Of a stretch of 64,000 nucleotides of DNA, positions 40,413 through 48,664 are shown piece after piece. The notes under the pieces were generated by a model that saw only the letters and a list, made by a program, of their open reading frames with translations, ran no database searches and had not been told where the DNA came from. This DNA comes from a virus. The stretch covers positions 49,607 through 113,606 of IMG/VR virus record IMGVR_UViG_3300018080_000123. The stretch is one strand, 5' to 3'. The position numbers were made by a program, and so were the translations under genes. The stretch's first letter is position 1. Each line of letters opens with the position of its first letter.

Positions 40413-40691
40413 TTATTTGTTCAACAATCCAAGTTTCCTCGCCTGGTAGTTGACGATAGTAACGGTGGATTTGTTGAAACCCTGTCCGATGATATCTGCA
40501 GCAGCTTCACCGGCCAAAAGGCGACGGAGAATGTCAGCTCGCTTTTTCGTAAAACGAACTTTGGTAACATTCCCATTCTTTCGCTCCAACTCGAAAGTCT
40601 TACCAAACCACTCCTCGGCACTCGCCGTGGCGTCGGTATTGGGAGTTTCGACAGTTGCAGCATTCTCAGTCATGTCTAAGGTAGTAGTCAT
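40413..40691 (-). CDS. Small HTH-like protein, 92 aa
   Basis: Acidic, Thr-rich N-terminus and a compact C-terminal half (ILRRLLAGEAAADIIGQG, STVTIVNYQARKLGLL) that reads as a helix-turn-helix or wing domain. First gene after a strong promoter, directly ahead of the polymerase gene, with GAGGAGGTCAAATT before ATG. A DNA-binding or regulatory role is possible. Confidence 0.7.
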   Translation of the reverse strand: MTTTLDMTENAATVETPNTDATASAEEWFGKTFELERKNGNVTKVRFTKKRADILRRLLAGEAAADIIGQGFNKSTVTIVNYQARKLGLLNK

Positions 40692-40753
40692 AATTTGACC
40701 TCCTCTAGGTGTTTATGTTAGAACCACTTGTATTATACATCCTATCTAATTAT

Positions 40754-40782
40754 ATTATAACATATTTTGCAAAAAAGTGCAA
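40754..40782 (-). promoter_or_regulatory. Promoter TTGCAC-N17-TATAAT
   Basis: TTGCAC (40777-40782) and TATAAT (40754-40759) on the minus strand, 17 bases apart, upstream of the polymerase operon. A second TGTATAAT lies about 20 bases further downstream and may be an additional start. Confidence 0.75.
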
Positions 40783-40803
40783 GAACTTTGTTTCTCAATA
40801 ATT

Positions 40804-41352
40804 TCAACGAGTTAGCCCTAAGATAAACTCATACCAAGATCTTTTGGCTAGCTGTCCTAAGGTGTGATAGAGCTGAGAAACTCCTTTCTGATAGTTGATT
40901 TTGCACTCGCGTCGATACATAATTTCCCCACAATCTACGTCTTTTGTAGCTTTATGGATTACAACCCCAGTCGATGGAAGCTCTAAACGATATGCCTTCT
41001 CTTGAGGATCTTTTCCTTTAAGCTCGGGGAATTTTACTATGTCTCCAGGATGAAGATTATAGATTTTGTACTCGGCACAAATTTCTTCAGGAATAACCCT
41101 CATATATCCCATAAGAAAAATATAGTCGATAGGCATAAACTCTTCAATTCGAACTAAGACTTCTTTATAGTCCTCAAGAGTTGGATTTTTTGGAAGAACA
41201 TAGATTAGATTTGAATTCCAACCGCCTTTCAACAGAGGAGATTTTGCGTTATTTGTAACAAAAACAACTGCGCTAATCCCCAATTCCCATTGGCGATCGG
41301 CTATGTGTTGAGCATCCGAACCTGTGCGCGAGCTAAAAATAACAACATTCAT
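40804..41352 (-). CDS. Formyltransferase, candidate dPreQ1 formyltransferase (DpdN-like)
   Basis: 182 residues, start at 41352 with AGAGGATTGAG. PurN-type fold that uses 10-formyltetrahydrofolate: N99 and H101 in YNLHPGD and D140 in KDVDCGEI correspond to the catalytic Asn-His-Asp of glycinamide ribonucleotide formyltransferase. No purine-synthesis genes surround it. Instead it ends the 7-deazaguanine cluster next to QueF and a DpdA-like gene. Published work on phage DNA described a formylated preQ1 base and named its predicted enzyme DpdN; this gene fits that role by context. Direct homology to DpdN cannot be checked here. Confidence 0.7.
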   Translation of the reverse strand: MNVVIFSSRTGSDAQHIADRQWELGISAVVFVTNNAKSPLLKGGWNSNLIYVLPKNPTLEDYKEVLVRIEEFMPIDYIFLMGYMRVIPEEICAEYKIYNLHPGDIVKFPELKGKDPQEKAYRLELPSTGVVIHKATKDVDCGEIMYRRECKINYQKGVSQLYHTLGQLAKRSWYEFILGLTR

Positions 41353-41353
41353 C

Positions 41354-41890
41354 TCAATCCTCTTTTGATGAAGCAAGCCTCATTAATGAAACCTTACTTA
41401 AAATAAAATCAATTCTCTCATCAATTGTTCCAGCCACTACAAAATGTGGAACATCATATTCATAAAGTAACTTTCGAATTTCATCATCCACCCTTTGTTG
41501 ATACAGCGGGTTCCCCGATCTCTCGGAATCTCCCTCTAATTCAAACGTAATTGGAAAATAGAAGAAAATTGAATCGTCTTTGATTTTGTGATAAAAGTCA
41601 ATCATTTTTTTTTCGTTGCTAAAGTCCCGAATATTTACCTTTGCATAAGCAATACAGTCAAAAACATTGCGCGTAAAATATACCAGCTTATCGTAGTCAA
41701 TAAAATGTTTTTGAATATGAATAGTTAAGTCGTCAATTAAGCTTTGATATTCGGGTTTTCCAATAGGTAGATTTGCTCTAATAACAGGCCGGCTAATCCC
41801 ATCTAAGTATAAATCTCCGGTTCGGTTTGAGATTTCTCTCAACACCGTGGTTTTTCCTGTTCCATGACTTCCTACTGCAAAAATAAACAT
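41354..41890 (-). CDS. P-loop NTPase, NadR/AAA_28-like kinase
   Basis: 178 residues. Walker A VGSHGTGKTT (residues 6-15) then a nucleotide-kinase-like fold with FFYFPITFELEGDSERSGN before an Arg-rich segment. Small AAA_28-type kinases phosphorylate nucleosides or nicotinamide riboside. It is embedded between the formyltransferase and QueF genes, so a role on a modified nucleoside or cofactor is possible. One-base overlap with QueF. Confidence 0.65.
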   Translation of the reverse strand: MFIFAVGSHGTGKTTVLREISNRTGDLYLDGISRPVIRANLPIGKPEYQSLIDDLTIHIQKHFIDYDKLVYFTRNVFDCIAYAKVNIRDFSNEKKMIDFYHKIKDDSIFFYFPITFELEGDSERSGNPLYQQRVDDEIRKLLYEYDVPHFVVAGTIDERIDFILSKVSLMRLASSKED

Positions 41891-42384
41891 TATCGGTTGT
41901 CTACCTTTTTACAATTGATATTTCTCTGTATTAGTCGATGCTGTCTAAAATTTTCCCACTCGGGACTCCCATTGCAAGAGCTCGAGAAAGGATCAATGCT
42001 AATTCCGCCCCGAGGGAGAAACTCTCCCACCACTTCGATATATCTAGGGTTCATCAGCTTCTTCAAATCTTTCATAATGATATTTACGCAATCCTCATGA
42101 AAATCTCCCTGATTGCGAAACGAAAACAAATACAGCTTTAATGACTTTGATTCGACCATCAATTCATCCGGGACATAGCTGATATAAATCGTAGCAAAAT
42201 CCGGCTGCCCAGTTTTTGGACAAAGAGACGTAAACTCGGGACAATTAAAAGTTACCATATACTCGGTATCTAAATGCTTATTCCGAAACGTCTCTAGAAC
42301 TTCAGGATTATACTTATCAGAATATTTTACATTCTGATTCCCTAGTAAGTTCACACCCTCCAATTCTTTGTCATTCCTCGACAT
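41890..42384 (-). CDS. queF: NADPH-dependent 7-cyano-7-deazaguanine reductase QueF
   Basis: 164 residues, T-fold, unimodular type. C55 in [13 protein letters not shown] is the nucleophile that forms the thioimide with preQ0; D62 follows in the same motif. E79-SKSLK binds substrate and FHED (H96) is conserved. Reduces the nitrile of preQ0 to the aminomethyl of preQ1. Start at 42384 after CAGGAGAAAAGAA; overlaps the DpdA-like gene by 14 bases. Its presence predicts preQ1, not preQ0, as the base used. Confidence 0.93.
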   Translation of the reverse strand: MSRNDKELEGVNLLGNQNVKYSDKYNPEVLETFRNKHLDTEYMVTFNCPEFTSLCPKTGQPDFATIYISYVPDELMVESKSLKLYLFSFRNQGDFHEDCVNIIMKDLKKLMNPRYIEVVGEFLPRGGISIDPFSSSCNGSPEWENFRQHRLIQRNINCKKVDNR

Positions 42385-43228
42385 TTCTTTTCTCCTGTGC
42401 AACGAGGTACTTAAATACCTCTATATTATACAAGATGCATTGCATTTGCCTAATCGTAAGCTTAACGTCAAGGTTATTGGCTAAAAGATCTTTTTTCTTC
42501 TTTCCCCTCAATCCAAAAAGATAGCTAATTTTCATGTCAAAATATCCATGAATGATAGGACAGCTTGTATCCACAGATACAATAAAGTCGTATCTATTTC
42601 CATCCCTATATTTGATAAACTCGATAGGATCGCTACATCCAAGAAGATGATGGTGTTTCTCTCTGTTAATAAGCCCTTTTTCAATAAGTCGATTGATTAG
42701 TTTATGCCGCGCTTCAACAAAGCGAAGAACTTCTTTGCCATATTTTGGAATAAGTTCATCATCATAAAACAAAACATCATATGGAATAGCAATAACGCTA
42801 ACACCGGGATTATTAACTAATGTAGAATAACAATCAAAGTATTCTTGTTCGGTTTTTCCCTGAGCAACTGCGATGATTTTATACTCTAATCTCTCTTCCT
42901 TCATTCGAGCAATAAAATTTTCAACGCTTGCAACTGTAGCAGGTCCATTATGTAAAACATCTGGAGGAACGATATGAGTAGGATTAATCATTCTTGCGTA
43001 CTTTAAAAGAAAATCAGCAGTAACAGACTCTCCCAACTCAAAAACACTATTATCAAGGAAAATTATTCGTCCTTTTTTTGCTCTGTCAATATAAAACTGC
43101 AAATACTCCGGATCCCGCTCGCACATATGAACTAAGCAATAATCAAAATCATTGAATGTCAAAGAAGGTCCAAAGAGCATTTTCGGGCACTCATGAGAAA
43201 CTAGCAACCTGTCATTTGTCTTTTTCAC
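42371..43228 (-). CDS. dpdA: DpdA-like DNA guanine transglycosylase
   Basis: 285 residues. Related to tRNA-guanine transglycosylase: D59 in [11 protein letters not shown] aligns with the DSGGFQ acid, D90 in VPPDVLHN with the second substrate Asp, and D220 in SVDTSCP with the nucleophile. [14 protein letters not shown] and HHLLGCSDP match the QGG and GxG loops. No tRNA-binding or C-terminal zinc domain is visible, so DNA rather than tRNA is the likely target, as in phage DpdA proteins. It would exchange guanine for a deazaguanine base in genomic DNA. It overlaps FolE2 by 17 bases. Confidence 0.8.
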   Translation of the reverse strand: MKKTNDRLLVSHECPKMLFGPSLTFNDFDYCLVHMCERDPEYLQFYIDRAKKGRIIFLDNSVFELGESVTADFLLKYARMINPTHIVPPDVLHNGPATVASVENFIARMKEERLEYKIIAVAQGKTEQEYFDCYSTLVNNPGVSVIAIPYDVLFYDDELIPKYGKEVLRFVEARHKLINRLIEKGLINREKHHHLLGCSDPIEFIKYRDGNRYDFIVSVDTSCPIIHGYFDMKISYLFGLRGKKKKDLLANNLDVKLTIRQMQCILYNIEVFKYLVAQEKRNVEE

Positions 43229-44048
43229 GAAAATTCCTTTCTAATGTTGCAATAGCATTACACTGATGAATGCTCTCATCGTGGTCGGCTGTTACTTGGT
43301 AGTAGTCGATCTTATCCCCCATCTCATCTAAAACAACAGCAATCTTACGAACCATATCCTCGACAAATCCAGGATTATCATAGGCCCTCTCTGTGACATA
43401 TTTTTCGTCAGGCCTTTTGAGAGTATTCCAAATTGGACAGCTTCCAGCTTGTTCAATTATCTGAGCAAGATCTTCAATCCAAATAAAATTTTTCATATCT
43501 TTAAAGCGAATCTTAATGGTTCCGGTCGACCTTTGATTATGAGCCCCGTGCCCCGCTCCGTTTCCATTAGAACTCATTTCTTTGCTACAAGGACAAAGAG
43601 ACGTGTACATAACACTGACGCTCAAAAAAAGATCCTTTTCTCCGTTTTCTAATACGCCTTCGAAATGACAATCGTAGTAAAAATGAGACTCTTCTCCGCT
43701 AACTGGAGCTTTCTTTTTAACAAAATATGGAAAATCAATTCGAATCTTTGAATCAGTCTGCTGAAGCTGATCTCGACATGCGTCAACCATATCATTAACA
43801 AGATCGCTATCAAGCAACTTCTTCTCAAGCGCTCTTTCAATGACTTGAGAAAACCGACTCATATTGACCCCGCGACTTTCTGTACTAAGATCAACAGCAA
43901 GAGAAACAGTTCCCACAGTCGTCGTAACTCCCTCCCCTTTTGTTTTTACGCTAAACGGAATTTTATAATTACGAATTCCCACCCAGTTAATCTTTTTGTC
44001 ATATTTGTCTTTTGAATTTTGAATATCTGGTAAATTTTGACTATTCAT
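43212..44048 (-). CDS. folE2: GTP cyclohydrolase IB (FolE2)
   Basis: 278 residues. SLCPCSKEMSSNGNGAGHGAHNQRS carries the metal-binding Cys and His residues; EQAGSCPIWNTLKRPDEKYVTE follows as in MptA/FolE2. Converts GTP to dihydroneopterin triphosphate, the first step of the 7-deazaguanine pathway. The metal-flexible type IB enzyme would avoid reliance on host zinc-dependent FolE. It overlaps the phosphoribosyltransferase gene by eight bases. Confidence 0.93.
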   Translation of the reverse strand: MNSQNLPDIQNSKDKYDKKINWVGIRNYKIPFSVKTKGEGVTTTVGTVSLAVDLSTESRGVNMSRFSQVIERALEKKLLDSDLVNDMVDACRDQLQQTDSKIRIDFPYFVKKKAPVSGEESHFYYDCHFEGVLENGEKDLFLSVSVMYTSLCPCSKEMSSNGNGAGHGAHNQRSTGTIKIRFKDMKNFIWIEDLAQIIEQAGSCPIWNTLKRPDEKYVTERAYDNPGFVEDMVRKIAVVLDEMGDKIDYYQVTADHDESIHQCNAIATLERNFREKDK

Positions 44049-44469
44049 CTTTTTCCCTCGGGATTAAAATAGTTTCGGTTGGGAAAACAATCCAGTCGCT
44101 CGTCTCTCGAACGAAAAGATACTTGCTTGTTTTAGCGCAATCATCTTGTTTATATAGTGCAGCAAAAAAACAGAAATTTATACAATTAATTTTTTTTTCA
44201 ATTGTCCGAAAAGTCTCTCCGGTACAGAAGACATCATCTACTATCAAAGCATTACTTAGCTTAGAAGGCCAACAACTCTTATCAACCATTGATAGCCCAA
44301 CAACATTCTCTATTTCAAAAAGCTTTGATAAATATCCAGCGATAGGAAGTCCGCCGCGCGAAACTCCAACAATCTTATCAAACTCAAGATCTTTGACTTT
44401 CCACGCTAACTGAACGCATAAACTGTCAAACTCTCCCCAATCTAATCTATATTCTCTTCTACTCCTCAT
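44041..44469 (-). CDS. Phosphoribosyltransferase-like protein
   Basis: 142 residues, start at 44469 with GGGAGTGTAAAA. Type I PRTase motif ALIVDDVFCTGETF binds PRPP, preceded by VGVSRGGLPIAGYLS. The ETSDWIVFPTE segment resembles purine or xanthine phosphoribosyltransferases. In this cluster it could salvage guanine released by base exchange or activate a deazapurine base; neither is shown. Confidence 0.75.
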   Translation of the reverse strand: MRSRREYRLDWGEFDSLCVQLAWKVKDLEFDKIVGVSRGGLPIAGYLSKLFEIENVVGLSMVDKSCWPSKLSNALIVDDVFCTGETFRTIEKKINCINFCFFAALYKQDDCAKTSKYLFVRETSDWIVFPTETILIPREKDE

Positions 44470-45178
44470 TTTTACACTCCCAGTAAAACTTTTGAGCCGC
44501 CATCCATTCATCAAGCGTTAACAGAGGGTCTTGAACTCTATTGTCAATAAAAACTTCAGTTCGCTCCGTACACGTTCCACATTTCAAACAAGGTCTGTTT
44601 TCGCCCCTATAACACGACCACGTTGTCGAATAGTCAACCCCAAGATCAAGCCCAACCTCGCCCACTTGACTTTTTGTCATATTCTGAAACGGCCTAAGAA
44701 ACTCTACTCCTCTAAAGGTTCCAGCCTTGGCGGCTTGTTCAAAAGCAATATTGAAATCTGGACGACAATCTGGATAAATAGCATGATCTCCGGCGTGAGA
44801 TCCAAGAGCGACATAATCGGCTTCCACGCTGTCAGCAATTCCAACAAGATTTGACAACATAATCCCATTCCTGAACGGAATGACGGTCTGTTTCATGCTT
44901 TCTTGATCATACAATCCTTCAGGAATCTCTCCCCCGCTCTTTAAAAGATCTGACTTAAACAAACCATTGATATAGCTAATATCGATGGTCTGATGAGGGA
45001 TATTTAGTTTATCGCAATGCCATTTTGCAAGTGGTAACTCCTTCTCATTATGCTTTGAATTCATGAAGAATGAATAAGCCTTAAGATCATACTCTTGATC
45101 ATGAAGATAATAAAGCAAAGTTACGGAATCCATTCCTCCTGAAATGCTAATGATAGCACTTTTCTTCTTGTTTGACAT
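44459..45178 (-). CDS. queC: 7-cyano-7-deazaguanine synthase QueC
   Basis: 239 residues, start at 45178 after AAAAGGAGTATAGA. ATP-pyrophosphatase loop SGGMDS (13-18), FRNGIMLS, and a C-terminal zinc motif (CYRGENRPCLKCGTC). Converts carboxy-deazaguanine plus ammonia and ATP into preQ0. It follows QueE with a one-base gap. Confidence 0.95.
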   Translation of the reverse strand: MSNKKKSAIISISGGMDSVTLLYYLHDQEYDLKAYSFFMNSKHNEKELPLAKWHCDKLNIPHQTIDISYINGLFKSDLLKSGGEIPEGLYDQESMKQTVIPFRNGIMLSNLVGIADSVEADYVALGSHAGDHAIYPDCRPDFNIAFEQAAKAGTFRGVEFLRPFQNMTKSQVGEVGLDLGVDYSTTWSCYRGENRPCLKCGTCTERTEVFIDNRVQDPLLTLDEWMAAQKFYWECKNEE

Positions 45179-45179
45179 T

Positions 45180-45914
45180 CTATACTCCTTTTTTTGATCC
45201 GTAGAGCCAAATATGGGCTCTCGTAGCGAAATTCCACCCAGCTCTTTTGCAAAGCTCAATAACCCAACTGGCTCTCTCCTTGAGCTGTTCATCGGTAATT
45301 CCTTGAGGCATCAGCCATATCTTGTCATCAGGAATACCGAAATCTCCCTGAAAGTCAACAATTTCTGATAAATCAGAAAAGTTATGCATGACAAATTTTA
45401 CCTGGTAGTCGACCCCATCGGCTAAAAAACTATTAATTACTTGATCAATCAATCTCCTTGCTTTCCAACAAGCCGAATTGCTTGACTCTAATTTTGGTGA
45501 AAGTGAAATAAATTGAGCCTTAGAAGGCCAATAAATTGTTCCATTAGTCTCAACCGTTATATAGTGCCCGTCTTCAACTAAAACATTAATTAAGTCAGCA
45601 ACAGACTTTTGCACGTATGGTTCGCCGCCCGTAACTACAACATGTTTACATTTGAACCTTTTAACTTTTTCAACAATCTCTTCTATTGTAACAAGATTTT
45701 TTTCTGGATTCCAACTACTGTGAGGAGTGTCGCACACAGTAAATGATCCGTCACTATTTTTCCACTTACATCTAAGATTACAGCCGCTTGTACGAATAAA
45801 TACAGAAGGGACACCGGTATATTTTCCTTCGCCTTGAATTGAATAGAAAATTCCCCCATCCCCCTCTTTGGTCAAATTAATTTTTTTGTCAAGGCGACTA
45901 TCTCTATTTTTCAT
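45180..45914 (-). CDS. queE: 7-carboxy-7-deazaguanine synthase QueE (radical SAM)
   Basis: 244 residues. SIQGEGKYTGVPSVFIRTSGCNLRC is the usual entry, but the cluster loop reads C45-x3-C49-x11-C61 instead of CxxxCxxC, an 11-residue insertion before CDTPHS. VVVTGGEP (the SAM-binding GGEP) and ETNGT follow. Catalyses ring contraction of CPH4 to carboxy-deazaguanine. The insertion is unusual but E. coli QueE also has an expanded loop, so activity is plausible. It overlaps the UDG gene. Confidence 0.9.
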   Translation of the reverse strand: MKNRDSRLDKKINLTKEGDGGIFYSIQGEGKYTGVPSVFIRTSGCNLRCKWKNSDGSFTVCDTPHSSWNPEKNLVTIEEIVEKVKRFKCKHVVVTGGEPYVQKSVADLINVLVEDGHYITVETNGTIYWPSKAQFISLSPKLESSNSACWKARRLIDQVINSFLADGVDYQVKFVMHNFSDLSEIVDFQGDFGIPDDKIWLMPQGITDEQLKERASWVIELCKRAGWNFATRAHIWLYGSKKGV

Positions 45915-46464
45915 TGAATGCTATCTCTCTTACTAAAATGAAGTCATTAACAGTTTGATTCCAAGCCCTCTCATTCTGATTATACAGGAGATATGCTGGA
46001 TGAAAGACTGGAACAATTTTGCATTGGATCCCGCTATAATAAGCGTTAAAAACCTTACCTCTTGATTTTGTAATACGTTGAAAATAGCCCCCCAGCAAAC
46101 ATTGGCTCGCAATTCTCCCAACTGTTACAATGACTTTTGGAGCGACTGCTTTAATTTGTTGCTCTAACCAATCAGCGCACGCTCTCACCTCATCGAGTTC
46201 AGGATCCCTGTTGTTAGGAGGCCTACACTTCACAATATTAGTAACATAAATGTTGTCATTTAAATTAAGTTGTGCTTGTTCCAATATCTTTTCTAAAACC
46301 TGCCCCGCTTTTCCCACAAACGGGAGTCCGGTTCTGTCCTCATCTGCTCCGGGGGCTTCTCCGATCAACATAATTCGAGACTCCAGTTTTCCTCGCGAAA
46401 CTACTACCTGAGTCCGCCCTAAACAAAGCTTACATCTTCGGCAATTTTTTAGATGATCAAACAC
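45904..46464 (-). CDS. Family 4 uracil-DNA glycosylase
   Basis: 186 residues. CRRCKLC at the N-terminus contributes to the iron-sulfur cluster. GEAPGADEDRTGLPFVGKAGQ is the catalytic and uracil-pocket loop, KCRPPNNRDP follows, and VPVFHPAYLL is the DNA-intercalation motif. Removes uracil from DNA. Lies inside the deazaguanine operon with overlaps on both sides, which suggests co-expression with genome modification. Confidence 0.92.
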   Translation of the reverse strand: MFDHLKNCRRCKLCLGRTQVVVSRGKLESRIMLIGEAPGADEDRTGLPFVGKAGQVLEKILEQAQLNLNDNIYVTNIVKCRPPNNRDPELDEVRACADWLEQQIKAVAPKVIVTVGRIASQCLLGGYFQRITKSRGKVFNAYYSGIQCKIVPVFHPAYLLYNQNERAWNQTVNDFILVREIAFNEK

Positions 46465-46873
46465 TCAAATCCTCTATTGTAGCATAACTATTCGCCGTTT
46501 CCCATAATCGAACTTTTTTAAGATTAACCGCGTCTGGTAGGCGGACCCATATTCTCTTCCAAAAGTCTTGAACCATATTTTCGCAAGTGGTTATATAAGG
46601 AAGTTCTTGGTTGAGAAACCTGTGATCGCACTCGCTAACAATCTCTTCTTGAATAATGCTCTTTAAATCTTTAAAATTAATAACAAAACCGTTTTCATCC
46701 ACCGGACCGATAACAGTAACCTCTAAAGTATAAGTATGTCCGTGTCCAACACAATCCTTATCCCTATAGCAAGCTCCATATATCTCTTGATTCTGCTTTT
46801 CGGTCAGATGATCATTCCAAAGCTTATGTCCGGCCTCGAACTGAACAATTTTAGTAACCGAAACTCTTTTCAC
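46457..46873 (-). CDS. queD: 6-carboxytetrahydropterin synthase QueD
   Basis: 138 residues. Zinc ligands H16 in FEAGHKL and H44/H46 in CVGHGHTY, with a nearby Cys as nucleophile, and CDHRFLN near the middle. Converts dihydroneopterin triphosphate to CPH4. Start overlaps the small downstream-coordinate gene by four bases. Confidence 0.93.
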   Translation of the reverse strand: MKRVSVTKIVQFEAGHKLWNDHLTEKQNQEIYGACYRDKDCVGHGHTYTLEVTVIGPVDENGFVINFKDLKSIIQEEIVSECDHRFLNQELPYITTCENMVQDFWKRIWVRLPDAVNLKKVRLWETANSYATIEDLSV

Positions 46874-47088
46874 GCTTCCCCCTTTCTAGCCCAACGTCTC
46901 CTATTAAACAAAACATGTCGAGCTGCTTCGACATCTTCATCCGTAAACCAAGTGTTGGAATTCGTCTCTGCTTGCCAAATCATCCACTTTAAATAGCCGC
47001 TAGAAACAAATTTAAAAGGGGTTCCTCTGTGCCTACCAAACTCTAAAAAATGATCTACGTAGCGATTCCCCTTTTTACGTTTATTCAT
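46870..47088 (-). CDS. DUF3820/ExoX-C-like small protein, 72 aa
   Basis: FLEFGRHRGTPFKFVSSGYLKWMIWQ is the signature of a short domain also seen at the C-terminus of exodeoxyribonuclease X-like proteins. Rest is a basic helix. Possibly nucleic-acid related. No RBS doubt: GGAGAAATT precedes ATG. Confidence 0.75.
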   Translation of the reverse strand: MNKRKKGNRYVDHFLEFGRHRGTPFKFVSSGYLKWMIWQAETNSNTWFTDEDVEAARHVLFNRRRWARKGEA

Positions 47089-47096
47089 AATTTCTC

Positions 47097-47642
47097 CTAA
47101 TAATTACTCCAATCAATATCACTAAGATTATAGTAAATCAGCGACTTTGAATTTCCTTCCTCATCCTTATAATGATCTTTATACACGCCTGGAAGGCGTT
47201 TTTGAGTCATAATTCTCTTTCCGATATTAATCAAAAGGCATTTGACGTACATATAGATGTAAGTAGATTTTTTTCCAATCTTCAAAAGTTCTTCATCGAC
47301 AAATTTCTTCAGCTCTTTGATATCATCAACCGAGTCAATATATCGGTTAAGCTCTTCTTTCTTTTCAAGAGCCCGACGCGACCTCCTAATATATCCTTTT
47401 GCACTTTCTCTCAAAGAATCGATACAACACTCCTCTCGACACCTTTCTTTGTTCTTGAGTCTTTCGGCAGTGTGTCTCTCGCAATCTAATAGAGCGCGGA
47501 CAAGAAATAAATTACACTCTTGGATTAAATCCCTTTTTTCCATTGCAAGCAAATGGAGATTATGAATTTTTTGTTTGTTGACCAGGTCATAAACAAAATC
47601 CCTGTACTTCATAAACTCTTCGGTTAGCTGTTTATTATCCAT
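47097..47642 (-). CDS. Helical protein, possible sigma region 2-like
   Basis: 181 residues, start at 47642 with GGGAGGACATT and its own promoter. The segment EKRDLIQECNLFLVRALLDC followed later by SAKGYIRRSRRALEKKE resembles sigma-70 region 2 (core-binding helix then DNA-reading helix). The C-terminal half is basic and helical without a clear region 4. Could be a divergent sigma or anti-sigma protein; assignment is tentative. Confidence 0.5.
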   Translation of the reverse strand: MDNKQLTEEFMKYRDFVYDLVNKQKIHNLHLLAMEKRDLIQECNLFLVRALLDCERHTAERLKNKERCREECCIDSLRESAKGYIRRSRRALEKKEELNRYIDSVDDIKELKKFVDEELLKIGKKSTYIYMYVKCLLINIGKRIMTQKRLPGVYKDHYKDEEGNSKSLIYYNLSDIDWSNY

Positions 47643-47661
47643 AATGTCCTCCCTCACTCTA

Positions 47662-47690
47662 ATTATAGCTTATAATAATTATAAGTGCAA
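47662..47690 (-). promoter_or_regulatory. Promoter TTGCAC-N17-TATAAT
   Basis: TTGCAC (47685-47690) and TATAAT (47662-47667) on the minus strand, 17 bases apart, inside the last codons of the primase gene and 20 bases before the next ATG. Confidence 0.75.
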
Positions 47691-48664
47691 GCACTTTTTG
47701 CAAAATTAACTATTTCTTCCGGAGAGAAGTCCCCAGGATCTCTGCCGTCTGGGAATCTAATAACAAAAATGTCGTAAAAAGGGGCAAGTATTTTTGCCGT
47801 TTCATCTATCGCTTCAATAGCATCAGAATCTAAAGCTACAATAACAGTTTCAAGATTGGGAATCTCTCTAATCAATCGAAGCTGATATTCAGATAAAATA
47901 CTTCCAAACTGAGCGACTGCATTGATCCGATGAGCTTTAATTGCATCTACAGGGCCTTCAACAATAGTAACCAGCTTTTTATCTCTTACATTATCATAAT
48001 TGAAAAGAGCCTTAGACTTTTGAAACCCTTTTGATGTTAGAGCTTTTGGATATTTAGAATCGGCTTTCCACCTATTAGTAATATCTCTTCCTTGATATCC
48101 GACAATCTTGTCATACATTTTTACAGGAAAAATAACTCTTTTCATTTCTGGACAATATCTCAGATCAAATTTTCTTGCTAGATCTTTATTAATTCCTCGC
48201 GATTCTAAATAGAGAAACCCTTCTCTATTTGCCCTGTGCGATCTCTCAAAATCGTAGAAATTATATGGCAAAATAATTTCCGGTAAAGTCTCAAGCTTAA
48301 TTTTTTTGTCTTTGCTACTATAGGGGTCTTTCAACTCACCACTTAGGACAACTGGAAGCTTTTTTCGTTTTCCAACAATTTTATAGAAAGCTTGCCAATA
48401 TGTAGTGTTGTCTATATAGGCTACAAGATGAGCTAAATTTTGTCCAATTCCGAATCTACAGCTCTTCCTAAAACACTGAAATTGTTTTGTATCTTGATTA
48501 ACGTAAAACTTTTTTGATCTTCCGCACTTGGGGCATTTTTCAAATATGAGTTGAGATCCATTTTCTTCAAATTCAATTCCATTGTCAACAAGAAAGCCTT
48601 TTAAATCAAAGCTAGAGCATCTTTTCAAAAAGTATTGATATTTATGATCACTCATACTTTGCAT
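47663..48664 (-). CDS. DNA primase (DnaG-type)
   Basis: 333 residues. N-terminal zinc finger C44-x2-C47, C64-x4-C69, then a TOPRIM core: VEGPVDAIKAH (acidic residue), VALDSDAIEA (DxD-like) and GRDPGDF. GGAGG six bases before ATG decides the first of two nearby Met codons. Short C-terminus lacks a helicase domain; a DnaB-like helicase is encoded immediately upstream with a 17-base overlap, so the two form the primosome. Confidence 0.9.
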   Translation of the reverse strand: MQSMSDHKYQYFLKRCSSFDLKGFLVDNGIEFEENGSQLIFEKCPKCGRSKKFYVNQDTKQFQCFRKSCRFGIGQNLAHLVAYIDNTTYWQAFYKIVGKRKKLPVVLSGELKDPYSSKDKKIKLETLPEIILPYNFYDFERSHRANREGFLYLESRGINKDLARKFDLRYCPEMKRVIFPVKMYDKIVGYQGRDITNRWKADSKYPKALTSKGFQKSKALFNYDNVRDKKLVTIVEGPVDAIKAHRINAVAQFGSILSEYQLRLIREIPNLETVIVALDSDAIEAIDETAKILAPFYDIFVIRFPDGRDPGDFSPEEIVNFAKSACTYNYYKL

